A program made the position numbers and the translations under genes. The notes beneath the pieces were generated by a model. That model did not search any database, was not told the DNA's origin, and worked only from the letters and a program-made list of their open reading frames with translations. 63,411 bases of DNA from Eubacterium sp. (GTDB taxonomy: Bacteria; Bacillota; Clostridia; Lachnospirales; Lachnospiraceae), in the NCBI GenBank assembly GCA_022794015.1, contig JAAWDZ010000062.1:1-63411 (forward strand), in the 5' to 3' direction. The stretch's first letter is position 1; the number at the start of each line of letters is the position of its first letter. Shown piece by piece: positions 1 to 7,576 of this stretch.

Positions 1-569
1 CTGTCTGTCCTTTGAAATTTTTACAGAGGTTTGTTGTTTTCAAAATCATATCCATAATCATCATGTCCTTTCATTTAATTCTATCAATAGCATAAAGGAT
101 ATTTTTGAAGATTTCATAAAGAAAATGGAATTTTGACGAGAAAGCAAAAGGACAAAAGGAATTATTTAAGCCAATATATAGAACTATGTAGATATCCCAA
201 AAGAAAGGTAAACAGTAAAATGTAACAGGGCGCAAGGAGGCAATGAACTGCTCAGACTTTTTACAGGGGAGCAGGAGCGGCTCTGAACGACAGAGGGCTA
301 CCAAAATAATGGAGGAGATTAAGAAAATGAATGTAAATGGAATATTCCTTTGTTGGAAAGGTTTGGACGAAAGAAGAACGGATGCAGTCGGTTGATAAGA
401 GACATATGTGGAAGATTTTTGAAGGTATTCCCTGTCAGTATCAGAAAGGCTTATTGTATATGGACATTTTGACATAGTCTTTATCCTTCGTGTACAGATA
501 TTTAGATAGAACTATTGCACCACAATTTTAAACTATCAGAAAATTTTTTTGTTCTACTAGGAATTTTTT
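1..569. other. gene-poor, probably decayed left flank
   Basis: No convincing gene. At 327 an ATG sits 9 nt after a good GGAGGAG ribosome site (311-317), but the frame ends after 22 codons (TGA 393-395). A second frame (337..477, 46 codons) continues with protein-like composition (charged, Trp/Tyr containing). This is what a gene remnant broken by a frameshift looks like. Further frames between 200 and 330 are short. I cannot assign a family, and the opposite-strand reading frame across 71-475 has unnatural composition and no ribosome site. Confidence 0.35.
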
Positions 570-577
570 TTGCAAAT

Positions 578-609
578 GACAATTCCTGTCTATACCGTTT
601 GCTATAATA
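578..609 (+). promoter_or_regulatory. extended -10 promoter for the small gene at 696
   Basis: TATAAT at 604-609 is preceded by TG at 601-602 (extended -10). The -35 is weak: TGACAA at 578-583 is 20 bp away. It lies 87 nt upstream of the start codon at 696. Confidence 0.4.
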
Positions 610-695
610 TCATGGAAAGAAGTTTTGGATGCCAAAAAAATATTACGAAAGCAGCCTTTTGGGTGCGGTGGGTAAAGGAAAGGAGCAAACGGAAG

Positions 696-965
696 ATGAA
701 TAAGAAGTTTGTAGAAGAATATTATGATTTAAAGTATCCGGATACATATATCGAAACAGCAGAAGAACAGGATGAGAAATTTAAAAGCATGGGGCAGGAG
801 GTGATGCTGTTAAAGGGGCAGGTGGAGGATGTCATGGGAAAGCAGGGAAAAGAAGCCCTGCGCCTCTGTGAGAAGCTGTTTGAAGCAGAATCACGGTATA
901 ATGAGCTTCTCGTGCGCCTGGCTTATCTGCAGGGCGCCAGGGACAAGGAAAAAATGCTGGAATAG
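696..965 (+). CDS. small hypothetical protein, DUF6809-like
   Basis: 89-residue acidic, mostly helical cytoplasmic protein with no membrane segment. The frame is open back to 570, but I chose ATG 696 because AGGAG (681-685) lies 10 nt upstream and the promoter at 578-609 would place a start at 570 upstream of its own -10. Length, the Tyr-rich N-terminus (MNKKFVEEYYDLKYPD) and the GxxLGA-like C-terminus (LAYLQGARDKEK) recall the DUF6809 family of short Clostridia proteins of unknown function, usually found next to mobile elements. That family call is from memory of the pattern and is weak. Flanking sequence is decayed, so it may be an orphan of a lost element. Confidence 0.6.
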   Translation: MNKKFVEEYYDLKYPDTYIETAEEQDEKFKSMGQEVMLLKGQVEDVMGKQGKEALRLCEKLFEAESRYNELLVRLAYLQGARDKEKMLE

Positions 966-1003
966 GGGAAACCTTTCATCTGGTATGATTTAAAAGTCGG
1001 TGA

Positions 1004-1204
1004 AGCACACGTTTTGTAGGCCACGAGATGGAAAAACAGCGCCGTACACTTACGCAGATATTGATGGGATTATTGAATAACGACTTTGAATTTGAAGCTG
1101 TGGAGGAAGCGGAGTCGGAGTCGCCCAGGGAAATGATAGGTGTTCCGGATATGAAAGACGAATTGCGCCGTCCAATGATGTTGTTGGTAAAAGCAAAAAA
1201 ATAG
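1004..1204 (+). pseudogene. 3' remnant of a class I SAM-dependent methyltransferase
   Basis: A frame open from 1004 to TAG 1202-1204 encodes about 66 residues ending in ELRRPMMLLVKAKK. The end resembles the C-terminus of UbiE/Methyltransf_11-type methyltransferases (…GHEMEKQ-R-T…NDF…RRP-LLV-AKK). The SAM-binding glycine loop and the rest of the N-terminal Rossmann domain are absent, and the sequence before 1004 is stopped. An internal ATG at 1028 would give a 58-residue frame but lacks a ribosome site, so I call it a non-functional relic. Confidence 0.5.
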
Positions 1205-1231
1205 TAGAAGAAACTATTAATTTGTGTTGCG

Positions 1232-1254
1232 TTTTAACGGAATTAGCGTTAAAA
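1232..1254. promoter_or_regulatory. perfect 8-bp inverted repeat, possible operator
   Basis: TTTTAACG (1232-1239) and CGTTAAAA (1247-1254) are perfect inverted arms around a 7-nt centre in the AT-rich 310-bp gap before the dynamin operon. There is no T-run after it that would favour a terminator, and it lies about 120 bp upstream of the candidate promoter. A repressor site is possible. Apart from this and the weak promoter at 1373-1403 I see nothing in 1205-1564. Confidence 0.3.
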
Positions 1255-1372
1255 TAAAAATGTATATGCTCAATCTGGAAGATGATAAAGGAATTTATAT
1301 CTTTTATACCATAAATTTTTAATATTTAATCATAAGTCCAAAAAATTCTAAAATAATTAGCGTAATTCTTTT

Positions 1373-1403
1373 TTGAGACCTTTTGACCCCAGAATCATAT
1401 AAT
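1373..1403 (+). promoter_or_regulatory. possible promoter of the dynamin/HerA operon
   Basis: TATAAT at 1398-1403 with TTGAGA at 1373-1378, a 19-bp spacer that is longer than ideal. It is the only -10-like hexamer of good quality in the gap before the operon, whose first start codon is at 1565, which would imply a leader of roughly 155 nt. Confidence 0.3.
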
Positions 1404-1564
1404 ATATAAAAATCAGACAGAAAATGTAACAATTCAGGCAGGTCTGTGTATTCACTATGCTGACCGTATTAAAATACAGAATCTGGCTCAGTCTGATTGC
1501 ACAGCAATACTGAATGACCGGATATGTAAAAGGGAAAGTATTTGAACTAGGGAGGACAGAGCAG

Positions 1565-3685
1565 ATGATAAGAACAGATTTACTGGCCAGCGGCCAGATT
1601 ATTTCCAGGAATCCGGTTTTAGGCGCATCGAGGGATATAAAAAGAAGCTATTTTTCTTGCCTGAAAAAATATATCCGCCTGGGCGGGTGGGAAAGGCGTA
1701 TGTATGTCAAAGCTCAGCTGCATGAATATGCGGAATTTTTGCTGGGTGGCGATGATTCCGGGGTGGGATTGGACGGAAAGCCGCAGGAGACACTGGAAAA
1801 TTATCGGCATTTGCTACCGATGGATATAGCGGCTGTCCTGGGCTATCAGAAGTCGGAATTAACATCCCGTGAGATCGAACAGGTTACGCGCCAGATTGCG
1901 GAGGACTTTCATTTGGATCAAAAAGAACAGGACAGAATCACCCGGCTTTTCGCGGCGATGGCGGGGGAAGCGGAGCTTTGGAATGAGCTGGCAAACGTTT
2001 CTGTCTGTAAAATGTATGACGAGTATCTGGGATGCGTGATGGAAAATCTGCGATTTATGGGTGAAAAGCCATACAGAATCCTGATTACGGCGACGATGAG
2101 CGCGGGCAAATCGACTTTAATCAACGCGCTGGTCGGGAAAAATATCTGCGCGGCACAGAATATGGCCTGTACCAGCAACATCAACCTGGTGATTGGAAAA
2201 GCCTTTGACGATGGGCGTTCTTATGAATATTCTTCGATCCAAAACGGGCAGGAGCAGAAGCTCTATTATAATAAACAGGTTTTAAGCGCCTATTATGACG
2301 GCGGGCTGGGGGGAAAACGTTTCGTGATCTATGATTCTCCGGGAGTGAATTTCAGCGAAAATACAGAACACAGGAAAATTACAGAGCGTTTTATAGAAAG
2401 CAAAGAATATGACTGTCTGGTCTATCTGATGAATGCAACCCAGTTGGGGACGAATGATGACGAAGTACATTTGGAGTTCGTAAAGAAAAATATCGGCAGA
2501 AAAAAGATCCTCTTTGTGATCAATAAGATTGACACCTTCAATTCGGAAGAGGAAGATATGGGGAGGATGATTGAGGGGCAGAAAATCAGGCTGCGGGAAA
2601 AAGGCTTTCCGGATCCGGTGGTCTGTATGGTTTCTGCAAGAGCTGCACTTTTGGCCAAAAAGAATCGGAAGGAACAGTTAGGCCGTGTGGAAATCCGGGA
2701 ATTACATAACTATATGGATAAATTTGAAGTTATGGGGCTGGATGCTTATTATGGCAGGAATTTTCAGGGGATCGACGTGCCCGATAGCAGTCAGGAGGAA
2801 ACGCAGTTATTGAAAAACTGTGGAATGGCCTATTTGGAAAACACAATCGCCGCAGTCAGCACGGGGACGGAGATCTGGAGCACGGGGGCGGACATGAATT
2901 TGCGTAAAAAGCATGCGTCTTGGAATAAGAGCGACAGACCTGTGTCCGGAAGCGAGTGCCAAAAGCCCGTGTCAGTGTATGTGCTGGGTGCTCCTTCTTC
3001 AGGAAAATCAACGCTGGTTAATGCAGTGGACTGGAAAGAACGGCTGGCTTCCAAAACGGATATCGGCCCGGCGACGGTTACGGAGGTAAAAGAGAAAAAC
3101 AAAGAACGGCTCTCTGAAATTTTTCATGATGAAAGAGCTGTGATTTTATATGTTTTGAATGGCAGAAAGCAGCACAGGGCGGGAGAAGATCCATTATTGT
3201 CTGATATAGTGGAATGGATGAAGGAAGGTGACAAACAGATCAGAGACAGAGTTTTCTTTGTTATGAGTAAGATGGATAATTATAATGGGAGGTATAGCCT
3301 ATATAAAATTTTAGGGATTAAAAATTATTTGGCTGCCTATGGAATGAAAGACGCCAGGGTTTTTCCTGTTTCTGCATATGTGGCGCAATGTATCCAAAGG
3401 GCGAATTTCAAAAATGGTTATGAGTTGATGCTGAGAAGTGAGGGGGATGGGAAGTTTGGAGGCATAGGCTCTCCGCTTACGAGAGATCAGGTGATCGCAT
3501 GTGAATTTCTGGATCTGGAACAATATATCACGCTTCCCCCTGACGAGAAGAAAGAACTGGAATATCGACTAAGCCTGGCAAAAAATAACGGTGATATCAG
3601 AGCACAGGCGTTAATCCATTGTGGGATAGAACCGCTGGAGGCAGCAATCAAAGCATATGCAGACAGCATATACAATGATAAATAA
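1565..3685 (+). CDS. dynamin-like GTPase with two P-loops (mosaic paralogue)
   Basis: 706 residues. The frame is open from 1514, but ATG 1565 has GGAGG at 1551-1555, 9 nt away. A first complete G domain shows the G1 loop (ATMSAGKST, about residues 176-184), G3 DSPG (about 257) and G4 NKID (about 320). A second P-loop (GAPSSGKST) lies near residue 475, but this second domain has no DxPG and its G4 reads SKMD, so it is probably catalytically impaired. From about residue 530 to the end it aligns by eye with the next gene: VILYVLNG, KQ-RDR-FFV-(S/N)KMD, LEQY-TL, and the shared ALIHCGI…EAAIKAY. It therefore looks like a G domain joined to a shortened copy of the neighbouring paralogue, without that protein's long helical C-terminus. 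No membrane segment. Bacterial dynamin-like proteins often work as pairs on membranes, which would suit this tandem; that is inference. Confidence 0.8.
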   Translation: MIRTDLLASGQIISRNPVLGASRDIKRSYFSCLKKYIRLGGWERRMYVKAQLHEYAEFLLGGDDSGVGLDGKPQETLENYRHLLPMDIAAVLGYQKSELTSREIEQVTRQIAEDFHLDQKEQDRITRLFAAMAGEAELWNELANVSVCKMYDEYLGCVMENLRFMGEKPYRILITATMSAGKSTLINALVGKNICAAQNMACTSNINLVIGKAFDDGRSYEYSSIQNGQEQKLYYNKQVLSAYYDGGLGGKRFVIYDSPGVNFSENTEHRKITERFIESKEYDCLVYLMNATQLGTNDDEVHLEFVKKNIGRKKILFVINKIDTFNSEEEDMGRMIEGQKIRLREKGFPDPVVCMVSARAALLAKKNRKEQLGRVEIRELHNYMDKFEVMGLDAYYGRNFQGIDVPDSSQEETQLLKNCGMAYLENTIAAVSTGTEIWSTGADMNLRKKHASWNKSDRPVSGSECQKPVSVYVLGAPSSGKSTLVNAVDWKERLASKTDIGPATVTEVKEKNKERLSEIFHDERAVILYVLNGRKQHRAGEDPLLSDIVEWMKEGDKQIRDRVFFVMSKMDNYNGRYSLYKILGIKNYLAAYGMKDARVFPVSAYVAQCIQRANFKNGYELMLRSEGDGKFGGIGSPLTRDQVIACEFLDLEQYITLPPDEKKELEYRLSLAKNNGDIRAQALIHCGIEPLEAAIKAYADSIYNDK

Positions 3686-3713
3686 AAAATAAATGTACAG
3701 AGGAGAGAGACAA

Positions 3714-6338
3714 ATGGCACAGGTATATGTGAAGTACAATCCGTACCGTATGGAGACACAGATTGAGGTAAATGGAAAAGCGATTGCAAGCGACAGTATT
3801 CTTAAGCTGGTCAAAGGAAAAAGGCTTCAGGAGTGGATTGGGAAATTTCCCAAGATGCTTGTAGACGAGCTGCATACGCTTGATTTTGAAATTGAATTTT
3901 ATGGCATGGATCTGGATTGGGATGATTTTGAAGACGCTTTTGAGCAGGCAAAAGAGGCGGGCTTGATTAAGAGTCTGAAGCTTACATTTACGGAAGGAAA
4001 GTCAGACGAAGATATTACAGAGAAAGTGGTGCAGGTATTTGAAGATTTGCAGAGCGGCCCGGTAGAGGATTTCAGGAATCCCAAATTGATCCAGTCGTTT
4101 CAGAGGATCCAGAATAATATTTTCCCGATCAATGTCATTGCAACGATGAGTTCCGGGAAATCGACACTGATTAACGCGCTGCTCGGAAAAAAGCTGATGC
4201 CTTCCAAAAACGAGGCCTGCACGGCGACGATTACGGAAATTCTGGACAATGATGCAGAGCAGTTTGAAGCAGTCGTTTATGATGAGGGCGATGTGGTTTT
4301 GCGGGAGGTTTCGGATTTGACGTATGATATTATGAATGAACTGAATGAGGATGAAAACGTCCATCGGATTGCAGCGGAGGGCAACATCCCGTTCCTGGAC
4401 GCAAAAAGCACAGCGTTAATGCTTGTGGATACGCCGGGGCCAAACAACTCGCAGAACCAGGCACATAAAAATACGACCTACCGGGCGATCAACAATGATT
4501 CGAATAATCTGATCTTATATGTATTAAACGGGACACAGCTTAGTACAAATGACGACGCGGCGTTATTGTCCTATGTTTCAGAGCAGATACAAAAAGGTGG
4601 CAAACAGGTCAGGGACAGATTTCTTTTTGTCGTAAACAAGATGGATGGCTTTAACCCACAGGAGGAAGATATCGGGAGGGCGATTGCGGCGGCAAAAAAA
4701 TACCTGGCTTCCTATGGCATTGAAGATCCGCAGATTTTCCCCTGCTCTGCATTTACGGCGTTGAATATCCGCACCTGCCTTGACGGTGTCGATATCGACA
4801 ATCTGACCAGGAGCGAGGAAAGGAAGCTGCCCCAGGCGGCAAGGGATACGCTTCCAATGATAGACAAATTTATCGAATATGACTCCATGCATCTGGAACA
4901 GTATACGACGCTTGCCCCCAGCGTGCAGAAGGAACTGGAATATAAATTAAACCAGGCCAGGAAGGACGGCGATACCAGAGAACAGGCGTTGATCCACTGC
5001 GGTATTTATTCCATCGAAGCGGCGATCAAAGCATATGTGAAAAAATACGCCAAAACGAAAAAGGTAAAAGATCTGGTAGAGTCGTTCCAGGAGGTTTTGG
5101 AAAGTACGGAGGTATTTGCCAAAGCAAAGGAGCAGGTGGCTGCGGATGAACAGGCGGCCAAGGAGTGCGCAAAACGGGCAGAAATTATAAACGAGAAGAT
5201 TGCGGACGGAAAGGAAGCAAAACTGTTTAAGGATCGGATAGACGGGCTGGATCCGATGCCGGCAATTGAGCAGAAAGCACAAGAGCTGAAAGAGAACGCT
5301 TCAAAAAAAGCGAGCCGTATCTTTGCGCCATATGGTGATAAAATTACAAACAGGGATGAGGCCAAAAGGCTGGTTGTTCAGTTTGCTGTGATGGGTTCGG
5401 ATAGTACGGCAGAGCTATCAGTGGAGCTGGAAAGTGTGATCAACAGGGAAATCATAGAAACTGGGGAGAAAATGCTGACAGAATACCAAGAGAAGCTGAT
5501 GAAGTTTGATGAAGCTGTTTCTGGCCAGAAGCTGGATTTTGGCACGGCAGACCTGATCCAGGGTGCGTTAAATGATATGAAAGCGGATGCAGCGGGCTGG
5601 AATTCCGACAGTTTTGCGTCGGAAACGGTTGATGATGTGGGCGAAGTGTCGCATGAAGAAAAATCTTATTACGAAAAAGTAGGTCAGGAGGCAGAGCAGG
5701 TTGCAGACGGGACAGAGCGGGTAAAAATAGGGACACGGAAAGTCTGGAGTGGTACACGAAAGGAAAAGACAGGGACCCGGAAGGTGAAAGTCGGTTCGCA
5801 CCAGAAACAGACAGGAACCAGGACAGTACGCAATCCGAATAAGAAAGGAATCGGGGGATTTTTCAAGTTCTGGGAGCCGAAATATGTAGAAGAAGCAGTC
5901 TACACGACGGTAGACGATTATAAAGATGAAGATGTCTATGAGACGCGCGACGTGTATAAAGATGAAGATGTTTATGAAACAAGGGTGAAGTATAAGACAG
6001 TTATGAGGGATATTTTTGAAGAGCGTACGGAAAAAATAGAGAAGTTTTCCGTGGAAACGTCAGAAATACAGGCCAGCCTGATCGGAAGGTTCAGAGATAA
6101 TCTGGATGGAGGAATCGACGACGCACTTTATTATGCCAAAGATCAGGTCGATACGATAAAAAAACAGTTTACAGGGATGTTTGATGAGCTGGACAAACTG
6201 ATTCAGAAAAAATATACGGAATTGCAGCAGTGCGCAGAGGATCAGAAGAGCAGAGAGGCTGAGCTTGAAAAGAATCGTAAGCTGCTTGCTTGGATTGAGT
6301 CGAATAAAACGGAGATCGACGGGATTTTAGAAATTTAA
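3714..6338 (+). CDS. dynamin family GTPase with charged repeat region
   Basis: 874 residues; ATG 3714 has AGGAG at 3701-3705. The G domain shows G1 ATMSSGKST (about residues 142-150), G3 DTPG (about 239-242) and G4 NKMD (about 307-310). A helical stalk-like part follows (ALIHCGI…EAAIKAY near 425), then long heptad-rich helices. Residues about 670-705 hold basic repeats built on GTRK/VG units. Residues about 727-765 hold acidic repeats (two copies of DVYETR within YKDEDVYETR units, encoded by a near-perfect 36-bp duplication around 5918-5990). A C-terminal coiled coil closes the protein. Members of the family hydrolyse GTP and remodel or tether membranes. Tight spacing with the flanking genes (28 and 24 nt) indicates one operon. 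The stretch of alternating charge repeats is unusual for the family and may self-associate or bind the tail-anchored protein encoded next. Confidence 0.85.
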   Translation: MAQVYVKYNPYRMETQIEVNGKAIASDSILKLVKGKRLQEWIGKFPKMLVDELHTLDFEIEFYGMDLDWDDFEDAFEQAKEAGLIKSLKLTFTEGKSDEDITEKVVQVFEDLQSGPVEDFRNPKLIQSFQRIQNNIFPINVIATMSSGKSTLINALLGKKLMPSKNEACTATITEILDNDAEQFEAVVYDEGDVVLREVSDLTYDIMNELNEDENVHRIAAEGNIPFLDAKSTALMLVDTPGPNNSQNQAHKNTTYRAINNDSNNLILYVLNGTQLSTNDDAALLSYVSEQIQKGGKQVRDRFLFVVNKMDGFNPQEEDIGRAIAAAKKYLASYGIEDPQIFPCSAFTALNIRTCLDGVDIDNLTRSEERKLPQAARDTLPMIDKFIEYDSMHLEQYTTLAPSVQKELEYKLNQARKDGDTREQALIHCGIYSIEAAIKAYVKKYAKTKKVKDLVESFQEVLESTEVFAKAKEQVAADEQAAKECAKRAEIINEKIADGKEAKLFKDRIDGLDPMPAIEQKAQELKENASKKASRIFAPYGDKITNRDEAKRLVVQFAVMGSDSTAELSVELESVINREIIETGEKMLTEYQEKLMKFDEAVSGQKLDFGTADLIQGALNDMKADAAGWNSDSFASETVDDVGEVSHEEKSYYEKVGQEAEQVADGTERVKIGTRKVWSGTRKEKTGTRKVKVGSHQKQTGTRTVRNPNKKGIGGFFKFWEPKYVEEAVYTTVDDYKDEDVYETRDVYKDEDVYETRVKYKTVMRDIFEERTEKIEKFSVETSEIQASLIGRFRDNLDGGIDDALYYAKDQVDTIKKQFTGMFDELDKLIQKKYTELQQCAEDQKSREAELEKNRKLLAWIESNKTEIDGILEI

Positions 6339-6362
6339 AGAAATGGACAGGAGGGAAACCGT

Positions 6363-7166
6363 ATGCTTTCAGGAGTAAAGGAATGCATAGAAAAGCAAGA
6401 TATAAGAGGACTCAGATATATATTCGTAGATAGCCTGGATGTGGATCCGACATTTGAGAAATACAAAGCGGATTACGAATACTGTAAAAATATAAAAGGC
6501 CTGTTTGATCCATATCAGGAAATGACGCCCTTGTGGCAGGACGAACACAGGTGGAACAGGGATTACTGGAATCAGTTAAAGAAAGATCTGATGAAAAACT
6601 ATTCTTTGAAACGCTTTGAGCATATGAGGAAGGTCGCGCCCGTCGTCTATGCTGAAAAGGTTTCCAGACTGCTTGCAGAACGGAAGGAAGAAGAACGGAA
6701 GGAAGAAGAACGGATTGTGGAAACAAAAAGGCAGCTTGCGCTGGAAAATCAAAGATTGGAGGAAGAACAGAGGAAAAAAGCCCAGAAAGCAGCTCCCGTG
6801 GCTGCACGGGCAGTTTCTCCCGCGGGGGATGCAGGCAGGCCGTCCGGTACGGTCATCCGTGATAAAAATCAGGAAGAAGAGGAACGGATTGCGGAAGCAA
6901 AAAGACAGCTTGCGCTGGAAAATCAAAAATGGGAGGAAGAACAAAGGAAAAAGGCCCGGCGGAGCAGGGAGGAAGCTTATCAGCCCACGGAAGAAGAACA
7001 GATAAGCCGGGCGGGGGAGCAGACAAGACGTACAGAAGCGCCTGCACATGTGACAGCAAGGCAGACGGCGCCTGCAGGAGACAGCGAATCAAAAAAATGG
7101 CTGGGGATTGTGATTGGAATCGTAGCGGTGGCAGTTATCGTGATCATAGTATTGGCAATCATGTAA
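6363..7166 (+). CDS. coiled-coil protein with C-terminal membrane anchor
   Basis: 267 residues, start ATG 6363 after AGGAGGG. Residues 1-95 form a Tyr/Trp-rich domain I do not recognise. Residues about 100-145 and 165-205 are two copies of a charged coiled-coil unit (EEERI, RQLALENQ, EEEQRKKA in each), evidently an internal duplication, separated by an Ala/Pro linker. The last 22 residues (WLGIVIGIVAVAVIVIIVLAIM) are a single hydrophobic helix ending at the stop, so the protein should be tail-anchored with its bulk in the cytoplasm. Between a dynamin pair and a HerA ATPase it could be the membrane receptor of the system. A candidate -1 frameshift site (7091-7097) just before the anchor could yield a soluble variant. 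Confidence 0.7.
   Translation: MLSGVKECIEKQDIRGLRYIFVDSLDVDPTFEKYKADYEYCKNIKGLFDPYQEMTPLWQDEHRWNRDYWNQLKKDLMKNYSLKRFEHMRKVAPVVYAEKVSRLLAERKEEERKEEERIVETKRQLALENQRLEEEQRKKAQKAAPVAARAVSPAGDAGRPSGTVIRDKNQEEEERIAEAKRQLALENQKWEEEQRKKARRSREEAYQPTEEEQISRAGEQTRRTEAPAHVTARQTAPAGDSESKKWLGIVIGIVAVAVIVIIVLAIM
7076..7097 (+). other. candidate programmed -1 ribosomal frameshift site
   Basis: The heptamer A AAA AAA (7091-7097) is exactly in phase with the reading frame of the tail-anchored protein (codons TCA AAA AAA). An internal Shine-Dalgarno-like AGGAG (7076-7080) lies 10 nt upstream, the same arrangement as in the dnaX frameshift signal. A -1 slip enters the frame that stays open to 7576, and would fuse residues 1-245 to about 159 further residues, replacing the membrane anchor. 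No clear downstream pseudoknot was seen by eye. Confidence 0.4.
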
Positions 7167-7576
7167 AACCACAATCCCCGAATTCAACAAAACCCAAAAA
7201 AAAGGGACCCCTGTTTTATTTAATTTGTGTTACAGATTCTGAACAGTACGAGCTTTCGGAAAAAAAGGGCTGGCTGCGGCAAATAAATAAAAAACAAAAC
7301 AGGGAGTATGTATATCAAAGAGTCACTGATGAAAGAGAGAAGAAAGCAATAGAGGACAGAAGTGTAAACTGGAAGTCAATAGAGGACAGAAGTGTAAACT
7401 GGAAGTGTCAAACGGGCAGTAAATATTTTATTATGGTACAGTGTGACGCAAAGGAGGAACCTACCTGGCATATCAAAATAATAGAAAGAAGATACGCAAA
7501 GGTAAGCTTATTGGGAAAAATAACTGCCATAAATGAAAAATACTGGCTTTATTATACGAGGAGGAACAAGAGATGA
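7097..7576 (+). CDS. unrecognised basic protein, start uncertain (possibly frameshift product)
   Basis: An open frame in the -1 register relative to the preceding gene ends in an ATGA overlap (7573-7576) with the ATPase start, which argues that it is translated and coupled. The only ATG before residue ~110 is 7097, 16 nt after AGGAG, which is too far for good initiation. The overlapping first ~25 codons have poor protein character. The better part (from about 7200) contains YLICVTDSEQYEL, many Lys/Arg, and ends KITAINEKYWLYYTRRNKR. A perfect 30-bp tandem duplication (7347-7406) repeats a ten-residue unit. It could be a separate gene with a non-ATG start, the tail of a frameshift fusion, or a damaged gene. 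I do not recognise a family. Confidence 0.45.
   Translation: MAGDCDWNRSGGSYRDHSIGNHVKPQSPNSTKPKKKGPLFYLICVTDSEQYELSEKKGWLRQINKKQNREYVYQRVTDEREKKAIEDRSVNWKSIEDRSVNWKCQTGSKYFIMVQCDAKEEPTWHIKIIERRYAKVSLLGKITAINEKYWLYYTRRNKR
7347..7406 (+). repeat. perfect 30-bp tandem duplication inside a coding frame
   Basis: Positions 7347-7376 and 7377-7406 are identical, adding ten residues (a unit containing IEDRSVNWK) in frame. Perfect identity suggests a recent slippage or duplication event. Confidence 0.9.

Noticed and set aside
71-475. 134-codon minus-strand reading frame
   Set aside because: No ribosome site, odd composition rich in Phe/Ser/Leu, and the plus strand of the same stretch holds better remnants.
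5720-6010. tandem DNA repeats as a possible CRISPR-like array
   Set aside because: They are in-frame protein repeats with no spacers and varying unit length.
6576-7092. long antisense and alternative-frame readings across the coiled-coil gene
   Set aside because: They mirror the purine-rich Glu/Lys/Arg codons of the coiled coil and have no start signals.
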